Source: an uncultured Spirochaetales bacterium (lineage in GTDB: Bacteria; Spirochaetota; Spirochaetia; Sphaerochaetales; Sphaerochaetaceae). Taken from it: 9,267 nucleotides of DNA. The stretch's first letter is position 1; each line of letters begins with the position of its first letter. The position numbers were made by a program, and so were the translations under genes. Below are positions 1 to 6,521 of the stretch, piece by piece. A model generated the notes under the pieces. It was not told where the DNA came from, ran no database searches, and saw only the letters and a program-made list of their open reading frames with translations. The stretch is taken from NCBI GenBank assembly GCA_934276485.1, contig CAKQTE010000074.1, positions 1-9,267 on the forward strand, in the 5' to 3' direction.

Positions 1-218
1 TGATAAAGAGCATAACAGCCAAGCGAATATTTGCCGAGCACCCGGAGGTGAAGAAAAAGCTTTGGGGCGGAGAATTTTGGAGCGACGGTTATTTTGTTTC
101 GACTGTAGGAAAATTCACAAGCGAGAGGGTTATCAAAGAGTATGTTAAAAACCAAGGGAAAGAGAAGGATTACAAACAGTTGCTATTGAATTTTCCGAAA
201 GGAGAGCCCGAGGCGTAG
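1..218 (+). CDS. tnpA: IS200/IS605-family Y1 transposase, C-terminal part (partial at left edge)
   Basis: This is the last 71 residues of a single-strand DNA transposase of the HUH/Y1 type, which excises and inserts IS200/IS605 elements as single-stranded circles. Reading from base 3 to the TAG at 216-218, the protein shows the family's typical C-terminal block: KKLWGGEFWSDGYFVSTVG, followed by the helix EYVKNQ. In that helix Tyr47 (bases 141-143) is the probable nucleophile, and Gln four residues later matches the metal-ligand Gln known from the IS608 enzyme. The HUH motif lies upstream, outside the window, so I cannot tell whether the gene is intact. Its base composition (many GGCGG and GCGACGG words) is richer in GC than the transporter operon, which fits acquired DNA. 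A strong hairpin follows the stop codon. The family assignment is firm; activity is unknown. Confidence -1.
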   Translation, partial: IKSITAKRIFAEHPEVKKKLWGGEFWSDGYFVSTVGKFTSERVIKEYVKNQGKEKDYKQLLLNFPKGEPEA

Positions 219-247
219 GTGAGATACCTCGGGGTTCTAACCCGAGG
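207..247 (+). repeat. Competing hairpins at the tnpA 3' end (probable IS right-end structure)
   Basis: The 7-base word CCCGAGG occurs at 207-213 (inside the last codons of tnpA) and again at 241-247. Its reverse complement CCTCGGG lies between them at 227-233. The middle arm can pair perfectly with either flanking copy, giving a 7-bp stem with a 7-base loop (227-247) or a 7-bp stem with a 13-base loop (207-233). IS200/IS605 elements are known to carry imperfect subterminal hairpins that TnpA recognises, so the downstream hairpin is a good candidate for the right end. No T-run follows, so it is not a standard terminator. The cleavage site cannot be placed without a second copy. Confidence -1.
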
Positions 248-331
248 AGGTTTATTTACCGCTTACTTTATTCTTGATATATGCTCTAGAATAATCAAAA
301 TACAGAAAACAAAATCATAGGTGGTGAGTGT

Positions 332-1384
332 ATGTACAAAAAAGAATTATCGGTCGACAGCAGTATGCCTTCAATCGTTCGAGAAATAAAAGTTGTTCTT
401 GAAGGTTCTCGTGCCAATGTTGCCAGAGAAGTCAACAGCGAACTTTTAAATACTTATTGGAACATTGGTCGCATTATCTGTGAGTATGAGCAAACTCTTC
501 CCCATCGAGCTGATTATGGGAAACAAACATTAAAAGATCTTTCCACTGAACTGACTAAGGAATTTGGCAAAGGCTTTTCCCGGTCAAATCTACAGAATAT
601 GCGGCAATTTTATCTGACCTATAAAAAATGCCAGACGGTGTCTGTCAAATTAAGCTGGTCACACTATTGCGAGTTACTGACTATTTCAGAAACGGATAAG
701 CGTAGCTTTTACGAAAAAGAAGCGATTAACTCTGGATGGTCTGTACGAGAACTGAAGCGACAAATCGAAAGTTCATTGTTTGAACGTCTGTTGCTTTCCC
801 GTGGTGATGTAAACAAAGAGCAAGTGCTTGATTTAGCACTTAAAGGCAATGAAATCACAACTCCTGCTGATATTATCCGTGACCCGTATGTATTCGAGTT
901 TCTGGGCTTACCGGAGGATAAGCCATTTATGGAAAATGATCTAGAACAGGCATTGGTGCAGCAGATTGAGAAGTTCTTATTGGAGTTAGGGCGCGGGTTC
1001 ATGTTTGTTGGTACACAGCAAAGGGTCACTTTGAACAATACGCACTACTATGTGGATATGGTATTCTACAACAAAATTCTTCGGGCTTACGTGTTGATTG
1101 AACTGAAGACTACCAAATTGACACCGGAAGCAGTCGGACAGATTAATATGTATCTGAACTATTACGCCTCTGAAATCAATGATCCGGATGACAATCCGCC
1201 CATCGGCATTATCTTATGTACAGACAAGGATAGTATTACCGCAGAATACGCGTTAGGCGGCCTTTCCAACAATGTATTTGCTTCCCGTTATGTGCTTTAT
1301 ATGCCAAACAAGGAGCAACTAATCCGTCAGGTAGAAGCAGTTTTAGAAAAGTGGCATAAGAATAATAATTCTTTGGAAAATTGA
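332..1384 (+). CDS. yhcG: YhcG-family protein with DUF1016 N-terminal and PDDEXK nuclease domains
   Basis: The 350-residue product is a full-length member of the YhcG/DUF1016 family, a little shorter than E. coli YhcG. The N-terminal DUF1016 domain spans roughly residues 15-160 and shows the family words NTYWNIGR (40-47), GFSRSNLQNMRQFY (81-94), LSWSHYCELL (107-116) and RELKRQI (139-145). The C-terminal domain (about 185-345) has the PDDEXK nuclease core: Asp242 in VDMVFYN, then Glu257 and Lys259 in VLIELK, and Gln270 in GQINMYLNYY. The catalytic set looks complete. A GGTGGTGAG ribosome-binding site sits 5-6 bases before the ATG. The exact cellular role of the family is not settled; members are linked with DNA recombination or repair and often lie near restriction-modification genes and mobile elements. 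Here the gene lies directly behind an IS200-type transposase, which suggests it travels as accessory DNA. A possible -10 (TAGAAT, 287-292) is weak. Confidence -1.
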   Translation: MYKKELSVDSSMPSIVREIKVVLEGSRANVAREVNSELLNTYWNIGRIICEYEQTLPHRADYGKQTLKDLSTELTKEFGKGFSRSNLQNMRQFYLTYKKCQTVSVKLSWSHYCELLTISETDKRSFYEKEAINSGWSVRELKRQIESSLFERLLLSRGDVNKEQVLDLALKGNEITTPADIIRDPYVFEFLGLPEDKPFMENDLEQALVQQIEKFLLELGRGFMFVGTQQRVTLNNTHYYVDMVFYNKILRAYVLIELKTTKLTPEAVGQINMYLNYYASEINDPDDNPPIGIILCTDKDSITAEYALGGLSNNVFASRYVLYMPNKEQLIRQVEAVLEKWHKNNNSLEN

Positions 1385-1548
1385 TGGTGCTACTTGAAAA
1401 AGTACAAGGCAGCAACATAATTACGGCGTATTTGGATGATACGATTTTGATACTAAGAAGTAGAGTACATGGTGAAAACCAGAGAATGCGCCTCTGTTTT
1501 CCTCAAAATCCATGCTTGAAGACCTCTTTTCTCGTCATGTTTTTGTAA
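1384..1548 (+). CDS. Doubtful 54-residue ORF overlapping the yhcG stop codon
   Basis: The yhcG stop TGA (1382-1384) shares a base with an ATG at 1384-1386, giving the TGATG arrangement typical of translational coupling. The ORF runs 54 codons to TAA at 1546-1548 and reads MVLLEKVQGSNIITAYLDD at its start. I do not recognise the product. It has no signal peptide or membrane segment, and it contains a hairpin in its second half (1474-1501), which argues against a conserved protein. It could equally be the decayed remains of something once fused to, or following, yhcG. Only the stop/start overlap speaks for it. Confidence -1.
   Translation: MVLLEKVQGSNIITAYLDDTILILRSRVHGENQRMRLCFPQNPCLKTSFLVMFL
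1474..1501 (+). other. Imperfect stem-loop downstream of yhcG
   Basis: GAAAA and CAGAG (separated by one bulged C, 1474-1484) pair with CTCTG and TTTTC (1492-1501) around a 7-base loop, giving a 10-bp stem with one bulge. The T-run is inside the stem rather than after it and the following bases are CTCAAAA, so this is not a clean rho-independent terminator. It may cap or process the yhcG transcript. Confidence -1.
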
Positions 1549-1588
1549 CTTAAGCAAGAGGAAGTAAATCTCAGATAAATATTTTGAT

Positions 1589-1614
1589 AGCAGGCTTCGG
1601 CCTGCTTCTTTTTT
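1589..1614 (+). terminator. Rho-independent terminator
   Basis: A perfect 7-bp stem, AGCAGGC / GCCTGCT, closes the very stable TTCG tetraloop (1596-1599) and is followed by TCTTTTTT. The T-run is only on the + strand side, so it stops + strand transcription, presumably from yhcG and anything after it. This isolates the transporter operon from read-through of the mobile region. Confidence -1.
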
Positions 1615-1812
1615 CGATTGCTATGTCAATCAATATCATAAAAGACAGAGGCTCTGTTGCCAATGAAAAACTAAACAGAAATTCAAAGCTAGTTTTGAAC
1701 AGAATGGAAGAAGGTGAAATTCAACATTAGTTTCCTTCAGAAATTTTAAAAGAAATATTCTAAAAATATAATTTTCATATGATAATTTAACCATCATGGA
1801 AAGGAGAAAGCT
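1615..1812 (+). promoter_or_regulatory. Candidate control region of the ABC importer operon
   Basis: This 198-base non-coding stretch separates the terminator from the binding-protein gene and holds several candidate sites. ACAGAG-G-CTCTGT (1645-1657) is a perfect 6-bp dyad around one base, a shape typical of a repressor site. AAAACTA (1667-1673) and TAGTTTT (1690-1696) form an inverted pair. Two imperfect direct repeats, GAAATTCAAAGCTAGTTTT (1678-1696) and GAAATTCAACATTAGTTTC (1716-1734), start 38 bases apart and match at about 15 of 19 positions. A plausible -10, TATGAT (1778-1783), lies in AT-rich DNA without a good -35. The ribosome-binding site AAGGAG (1801-1806) is strong. I looked for a purine riboswitch core and did not see one. 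Confidence -1.
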
Positions 1813-2838
1813 ATGAAAAAGACATTATTACTTTTATCGGTTCTGCTTCTTGCAGTAGGTTTTGCATTCGCAGGTGGTTCTCAAGAGACCAAAGCTGCAG
1901 ATAATGGTGCTTATAAGATTGCTTTGATCATTGAAAATACAATTGATGATAAGGGCTGGTGCCAAGCTATGCATGAAGGTATCGTTGAAGCACAAAAGCA
2001 ACTTCCTGGTAAGATCGAATATAACTATTCAGAAAAACTAAAACCAGTTGATGCTAGCTCTATCGCAAGACAATATGTTGCAGATGGCTATGATCTCATC
2101 ATCGCTCACGGTGCTCAGTACAAGAATATGATCGTTGAACTTGCTGAAGAAAACCCTAATGTTTCATTTGCTTTCGGTACAAGTGCAGATATAGTAGGAT
2201 CAAACGTATTTACATATATGCCAGAATCTGAAGAGACAGGTTATCTCTCTGGCTTGCTCGCAGGTCTTTTGACAAAGACGAACACAGTTGGTCTCGTTGG
2301 CCCAGTTGATGGTGGTGATGCTGCTCGTTATAACAGAGGTTTCGTACTCGGCGTTCAGAAAGTTAATCCAAGTGCAAAGATCTTAGTTGCTCACACAGGT
2401 TCCTTCTCAGACTTCGTAAAGGCAGGAGAGCTTGCAACTTCACAGATGAAGTCCGGTGCTGATGTATTAACTGGTTCTTCACAGCAAGCTATTGGTGCTC
2501 TTCGCGCTGTAAGTGAGTTCCCTGGCGTTCTCTGGCTTGGTCAGGACCTTGCTCAGCTAACAACTCAGGAAGGTAAAGATCGCTGTATAGCTGCTTCTGC
2601 TTACAACTATGCAGCTGTAATCGTTGGACTAGTTGAAAAGCTTGATGCAGGTGTTAAGGGAGGAGAATGCATCCCAATGAACTTCAATAACAACGGTTTC
2701 GTCTTTGAATACAACCCAGCTCTCGAAGGCAAAGTAACTGCTGATATGAAGAAAGTAGTAGAAGATGCTCTTGCTGAATTCAGAGCTAAGCAGGGCGTTC
2801 TTGCTAACTGGTCCAAGGTTGATTATACAACTCTATAA
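1813..2838 (+). CDS. BMP/PnrA-family periplasmic substrate-binding protein of a nucleoside-type ABC importer
   Basis: The 341-residue product is the exported ligand receptor of the importer encoded by this operon. Residues 1-20 form a signal peptide (KK, then a run of Leu) ending AFA before GGSQE, so cleavage by signal peptidase I after residue 20 is likely. There is no lipobox cysteine, unlike many BMP lipoproteins such as TmpC/PnrA of Treponema pallidum. The mature part shows the BMP fold: KIALIIENTIDDKGWCQAMHEG (begins at 35; here the familiar D-x-G/F-N block is DKGWCQ), AHGAQYKN (98-105), VSFAFGTS (117-124), GLLAGLLTKTNTVGLVG (147-163), GSFSDFVKAGELA (196-208) and GADV (215-218). Family members bind purine nucleosides or other small ligands; the real ligand here is an inference from the operon. 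AAGGAG lies 6 bases before the ATG. It is the first gene, separated from the ATPase by 60 bases with a hairpin. Confidence -1.
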   Translation: MKKTLLLLSVLLLAVGFAFAGGSQETKAADNGAYKIALIIENTIDDKGWCQAMHEGIVEAQKQLPGKIEYNYSEKLKPVDASSIARQYVADGYDLIIAHGAQYKNMIVELAEENPNVSFAFGTSADIVGSNVFTYMPESEETGYLSGLLAGLLTKTNTVGLVGPVDGGDAARYNRGFVLGVQKVNPSAKILVAHTGSFSDFVKAGELATSQMKSGADVLTGSSQQAIGALRAVSEFPGVLWLGQDLAQLTTQEGKDRCIAASAYNYAAVIVGLVEKLDAGVKGGECIPMNFNNNGFVFEYNPALEGKVTADMKKVVEDALAEFRAKQGVLANWSKVDYTTL

Positions 2839-2853
2839 GCTTTAAAAACTCGT

Positions 2854-2877
2854 AATGGTGGGCTCTTGCTCACCATT
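2854..2877 (+). other. Intergenic stem-loop between binding-protein and ATPase genes
   Basis: AATGGTGGGC and GCTCACCATT form a 10-bp stem, with one G-U pair, closed by a TCTT tetraloop. It is not followed by a T-run. In binding-protein-dependent importers such a hairpin after the first gene commonly protects the upstream message from 3' decay, so that the binding protein is made in excess over the membrane parts. That role is inferred here from position and shape. Confidence -1.
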
Positions 2878-2898
2878 GCTGTGTTATGAGAATACAAC

Positions 2899-4419
2899 AT
2901 GTCTGAGAATATTAGATCGCTCACAATGGAGCATATTACAAAAAGATTCCCAGGGGTACTTGCAAGTGATGATATCACTATCCACGTTGATAAAGGCGAG
3001 ATCTTAGCCTTGGTCGGCGAGAACGGAGCAGGCAAGACCACATTGATGAACATTTTGATGGGCATTTACCAACAGGATGAAGGTCGAATCTTGATCAATG
3101 GTGAAGAAGTCCGATTTAGAGGGCCTGAGGATGCGTTCAAAGCCGGTCTTGGTATGGTTCACCAACAATATATGTTGATACCTTCCATGACTGTTACAGA
3201 GAATGTAGCGCTTGGCTATAAGAAAGCATGGCATCCATTTTCCTTAGACCTTAAGAAGGTTCGCGATAGAGTAGTTGAAATAAGTGAATATTATGGACTC
3301 GCAGTCAACCCAGATGCTTATATCTGGCAACTCTCCGTTGGAGAACAACAACGCGTCGAGCTAGTCAAAACGCTCTGCCTTGGTGCAAAGTTTTTGATCT
3401 TAGATGAGCCAACTTCCGCTTTAACTCCGCAAGAAACAGATGAACTTATAGAGCTATTGAAGAACATGAAGAAAGAACTCTCCATTATCTTTATCAGCCA
3501 TAAGCTCAATGAAGTTAAAGCGCTTTCAGATAAAGTAACTATCTTGCGTCATGGTGCAGTAGTTTTTGAAGGTAATACTGCTGATTACACTCCACAAGAG
3601 ATCGCTGCTAAGATGACAGGTCATGAGATCAAGCTTCCTGAAAACCTAGATAAGCAAGAGGTGGGGGACGTTGCGCTATCTCTTAAAGATGTCACAGTCC
3701 TTTCTGACCGAGGCAATGCTGCGCTTGATCATCTCAATCTTGAGATCCGTGGAGGTGAGATCGTAGGGCTTGCAGGTGTTTCTGGCAATGGCCAGAGAGA
3801 GCTTGCAGAAGCGATAAATGGACTTAGGAAAGTTGAGTCTGGTACTATCGAGTTCTTTGGTAGTGCTATCGAGAACCTCTCTCCTTATGATGTTATCAAA
3901 GAGGGCATGGGTTACATCCCTGAAGAGAGGAATATCGAAGGTATCGTACCTCCATTCATCATCAAAGAAAACTTCATCCTTAAAGACAGTGAGCATGATT
4001 CTTTTTCTAAGCGTCACATCTTAAAGAAGAAGAACATTCATGAAAATGCTGTACAGCTTAAGGAAGAATTTGATATTAGGTGTCCAGATGTTAACACTGC
4101 AGCAGGTGCGCTCTCTGGAGGTAACATCCAGAAAGTCATTCTTGCTCGTGAGCTTACACGTCAGCCTAAATTCCTGATTGCGGTTTATCCAACCAGAGGC
4201 TTGGATATGGGTGCAATCGAATTTATCCATAAAGAGCTTTTGAAGAAGCGTAAGGAAGGTATTGGTATTCTCTTGATTTCAGAAGAGCTTGATGAAATCA
4301 TGAACCTTTCTGATAGAATCGCAGTAATCTACAAGGGCCAGATTCAAAAAGTCTTAAACCATGATGAAGCAACTCGTGCAGAACTTGGTGTTTTAATGGC
4401 GGGGGTACATCATGAATAA
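2899..4419 (+). CDS. Double-domain ABC transporter ATPase (RbsA/NupO type)
   Basis: The 506-residue product carries two fused nucleotide-binding domains and powers the importer from the cytoplasmic face. Domain 1 is intact: Walker A GENGAGKT (40-47), signature LSVGEQ (145-150), Walker B FLILDEP (165-171), and H-loop His201 in ISH. Domain 2 is degenerate in the way typical of the family: GVSGNGQR (293-300) lacks the Walker A Lys, LSGGN (405-409) is kept, the Walker B region reads FLIAVYPTRGLD (425-436), and Glu462 in ISEELDE replaces the H-loop His. YIPEER (339-344) is another family word. One competent and one degenerate site are expected. The ribosome-binding site is poor (GAG at 2888-2890, 8 bases before the ATG), which with the upstream hairpin should keep expression below that of the binding protein. 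The stop overlaps the next gene by 8 bases. It corresponds to NupO of Bacillus subtilis by type and gene order. Confidence -1.
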   Translation: MSENIRSLTMEHITKRFPGVLASDDITIHVDKGEILALVGENGAGKTTLMNILMGIYQQDEGRILINGEEVRFRGPEDAFKAGLGMVHQQYMLIPSMTVTENVALGYKKAWHPFSLDLKKVRDRVVEISEYYGLAVNPDAYIWQLSVGEQQRVELVKTLCLGAKFLILDEPTSALTPQETDELIELLKNMKKELSIIFISHKLNEVKALSDKVTILRHGAVVFEGNTADYTPQEIAAKMTGHEIKLPENLDKQEVGDVALSLKDVTVLSDRGNAALDHLNLEIRGGEIVGLAGVSGNGQRELAEAINGLRKVESGTIEFFGSAIENLSPYDVIKEGMGYIPEERNIEGIVPPFIIKENFILKDSEHDSFSKRHILKKKNIHENAVQLKEEFDIRCPDVNTAAGALSGGNIQKVILARELTRQPKFLIAVYPTRGLDMGAIEFIHKELLKKRKEGIGILLISEELDEIMNLSDRIAVIYKGQIQKVLNHDEATRAELGVLMAGVHHE

Positions 4420-5500
4420 GAATTTTAAACTGATCTATAAGATAGTCATCATCCTCCTTGCAGTTCTTGCTACCTTTTTGATGTCATCCATCATCTTGTT
4501 GGTGCTTGGTGCAGATGTATTCAAGACATTCCAGACTATCCTCTTTACGCCACTTTCAAGAATGGGTCACATCACTGAAGTGCTTATCCGAGCAATTCCG
4601 CTATGTATCATCGCACTTGGTGTCTCAATCGCATATCGCTCTGGTATCATAAATATCGGAGCTGAAGGGCAGATGGCGATGGGTGTACTCTCATTTACAG
4701 CTATTGCGCTTGCTTTTCCGAATCTGCCACGTCCAATCCTTTTGCCATTTGCACTCTTGGTCTCTTGTCTTGGTGGTGCGCTTTGGGGATTCATCCCTGG
4801 CATATTAAAAGCAAAGTTAAATGTATCTGAGCTCTTATCAACTGTAATGCTCAACTACATCGCAGCTCAGTTCTATTCCTTCTGCTTGCGTGTAGTCATG
4901 CTAGACCCTGCTGAAAAGATGAGTGGTTCTGGAACTCCTCAGTCTATGAGACTTACTAAGAACATCGAACTTGGAAGAATATCTGGGCGTTTACACTACG
5001 GTATTGTTATTGCATTAGTGCTTGCTATCATCGTTTACATCTTGATGTGGAAAACCAGTTTTGGTTACAAGATGAGAGCAAGCGGCAGTGGTGCTAGAGC
5101 TGCACGCTATGGTGGTATCAGCGTAACATGGTATTTAGCACTTGCTATGGTAATAAGTGGTGCGTTTGCAGGGCTTGCTGGTGGTATTGAGATTGCAGGT
5201 GTACACAGAAGAGCTATTGAAGGCGTTACAAACAACTACGGCTTCTCAGCAGTCGTTGTTGCGCTCTTTGGAGGATTGCATCCACTTGGTATTGTTCCAG
5301 CTTCTTTCTTCTTTGCGCTTTTGATCTATGGTTCAACTCTTGCTCCTCGTGCTGTTAACGTCCCTGCTAACATCGTTCAAGTAATGCAAGGCTTGATCAT
5401 CATCGTTATCGTTACAACTCAGATGGTTCTTTCTAACAAATACCTTGAGGAGAAGGTTTATCACTTCTTTTCAGCAAGAGCTAAGAAGGAGGCTAAATAA
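4412..5500 (+). CDS. ABC importer permease, first of two (NupP type)
   Basis: This 362-residue inner-membrane protein belongs to the branched-chain amino acid/ribose/nucleoside permease family (BPD_transp_2). After a long N-terminal hydrophobic helix (about 8-33), further membrane segments lie near 57-76, 88-102, 107-131, 137-160, 194-214, 238-262, 276-309 and 320-342. The conserved segment YRSGIINIGAEGQMAMG (75-91) is characteristic of nucleoside-type permeases. The cytoplasmic loop KMRASGSGARAARYGGISV (220-238) is the likely coupling loop to the ATPase. The tail is basic (ARAKKEAK). The ATG lies inside the last codons of the ATPase gene (8-base overlap), with a GGGGG stretch about 7 bases upstream that can serve as ribosome-binding site. 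Translation of the two is probably coupled. Confidence -1.
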   Translation: MNKNFKLIYKIVIILLAVLATFLMSSIILLVLGADVFKTFQTILFTPLSRMGHITEVLIRAIPLCIIALGVSIAYRSGIINIGAEGQMAMGVLSFTAIALAFPNLPRPILLPFALLVSCLGGALWGFIPGILKAKLNVSELLSTVMLNYIAAQFYSFCLRVVMLDPAEKMSGSGTPQSMRLTKNIELGRISGRLHYGIVIALVLAIIVYILMWKTSFGYKMRASGSGARAARYGGISVTWYLALAMVISGAFAGLAGGIEIAGVHRRAIEGVTNNYGFSAVVVALFGGLHPLGIVPASFFFALLIYGSTLAPRAVNVPANIVQVMQGLIIIVIVTTQMVLSNKYLEEKVYHFFSARAKKEAK

Positions 5501-6444
5501 TGGAATTCATCATTAACATTTTAGCAATGACTATCCCGTTTGCAGTAGCATTGCTCCTGGCCTCCATCGGAGAGATGTTCAACCAAAGAGCAGGCATCTT
5601 TAACCTCGGATGTGAAGGTATCATGGCAATGGGTGCGTTTATCGGTATGCTCATCCCATTCACAATTGGTCAAGGTGCAAACGTTAGCCAAGGTTGGAAC
5701 GTATTAGGGCTATTGCTTGCAGGCGTTATAGGAGCCCTTTTAGGCTTATTCTTTGGCATTATCGTAGTCACATTCCGTGCGCCTCAGGGTATTGCAGGTA
5801 TCGGACTTCAAATGTTTGGAGTAGGAACAGCTGGTACACTCTTTAGACACTTTGTTGGTGGTACTCAGTCAATCCCTGGCATCCCTAACTGGGATATCCC
5901 ATTACTTTCCAAAATCCCTATCATTGGCGAGATTCTATTCAGTCACAACATCGTTACATATCTTGCATATCTATTTGTACCTCTTGCTTGGTATATTCTC
6001 TTTAAAACTCCTTGGGGACTTAAAGTTAGGTCGGTAGGTACATATCCACGTGCTGCAGATACTATGGGTATCAATGTAAATAAGACTCGTTTTGAAGCAT
6101 TGGCACTAGGAGGAGCTCTTGCAGGCCTTGCAGGTGCATACCTTTCTCTTTGCCAAGCAAAGATGTTCTCTGATGAACTTATCGCAGGCAGAGGATTTAT
6201 CGCAGTAGCACTTGTTTATTTTGGCCACTGGCACCCTGTAAGGATAATGTTAGGTGCATTATTGTTCTCACTTGCACAGACTATCCAGTACAACGTACAA
6301 GGACTTGGTCTTGCACTTCCATATGAGTTCTTCGTAATGCTTCCTTATGTAGTAGTAATCGTTGTTCTCTCATTTACATCACGTAATCAGAAGACTGCTC
6401 CAACTGCACTTGGAAAGCCGTTTAATAGAGAAATCAGAACCTAA
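5500..6444 (+). CDS. ABC importer permease, second of two (NupQ type)
   Basis: The 314-residue product is the partner channel subunit, about the usual length for this position. Membrane segments lie near 4-24, 37-58, 66-92, 97-114, 150-168, 196-217, 230-243, 247-263 and 275-293. The segment FNQRAGIFNLGCEGIMAMGAF (from 27) is the counterpart of the conserved GAEGQMAMG block of the first permease, and the loop GLKVRSVGTYPRAADTMGI (173-191) is the likely ATPase-contact loop. The ATG overlaps the previous stop by one base (TAATG), and an excellent AAGGAGG ribosome-binding site (5486-5492) lies 7 bases before it. It is the last gene of the operon; a strong terminator follows within 22 bases. Confidence -1.
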   Translation: MEFIINILAMTIPFAVALLLASIGEMFNQRAGIFNLGCEGIMAMGAFIGMLIPFTIGQGANVSQGWNVLGLLLAGVIGALLGLFFGIIVVTFRAPQGIAGIGLQMFGVGTAGTLFRHFVGGTQSIPGIPNWDIPLLSKIPIIGEILFSHNIVTYLAYLFVPLAWYILFKTPWGLKVRSVGTYPRAADTMGINVNKTRFEALALGGALAGLAGAYLSLCQAKMFSDELIAGRGFIAVALVYFGHWHPVRIMLGALLFSLAQTIQYNVQGLGLALPYEFFVMLPYVVVIVVLSFTSRNQKTAPTALGKPFNREIRT

Positions 6445-6465
6445 TAAGCTCCGGCCTTATTTATG

Positions 6466-6498
6466 ACTGCTTGTTTCTTCGTGAGGCAAGCAGTTTTT
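6466..6498 (+). terminator. Rho-independent terminator of the ABC importer operon
   Basis: ACTGCTTGTTTC (6466-6477) pairs with GAGGCAAGCAGT (6483-6494) through a TTCGT loop, a 12-bp stem with two G-U pairs, followed by a short T-run (6494-6498). The T-run is on the + strand side. The convergent ATPase gene ends only 24 bases further on and has no T-rich tail of its own that I can see, so it may rely weakly on the same hairpin. Confidence -1.
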
Positions 6499-6521
6499 AA
6501 GTTAAATATCCGGCTTCTGAC

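Noticed and set aside
1615..1812. A purine riboswitch ahead of a nucleoside importer
   Set aside because: The conserved purine aptamer core words and three-helix arrangement were not found; the region is better explained by DNA-level repeats.
3774..3798. Loss of the Walker A lysine in the second ATPase domain as a sign of inactivation
   Set aside because: The GxSGNGQRE form, together with PTRGLD and SEELDE, is normal for the second domain of this family.
3676..4017. 113-residue open frame on the - strand inside the ATPase gene
   Set aside because: It lies wholly opposite a well-supported ABC ATPase domain and shows no recognisable motif; it is a shadow frame.
4567..4854. 95-residue - strand open frame inside the first permease gene
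   Set aside because: It is antisense to a clear membrane protein, with no ribosome-binding site or motif.
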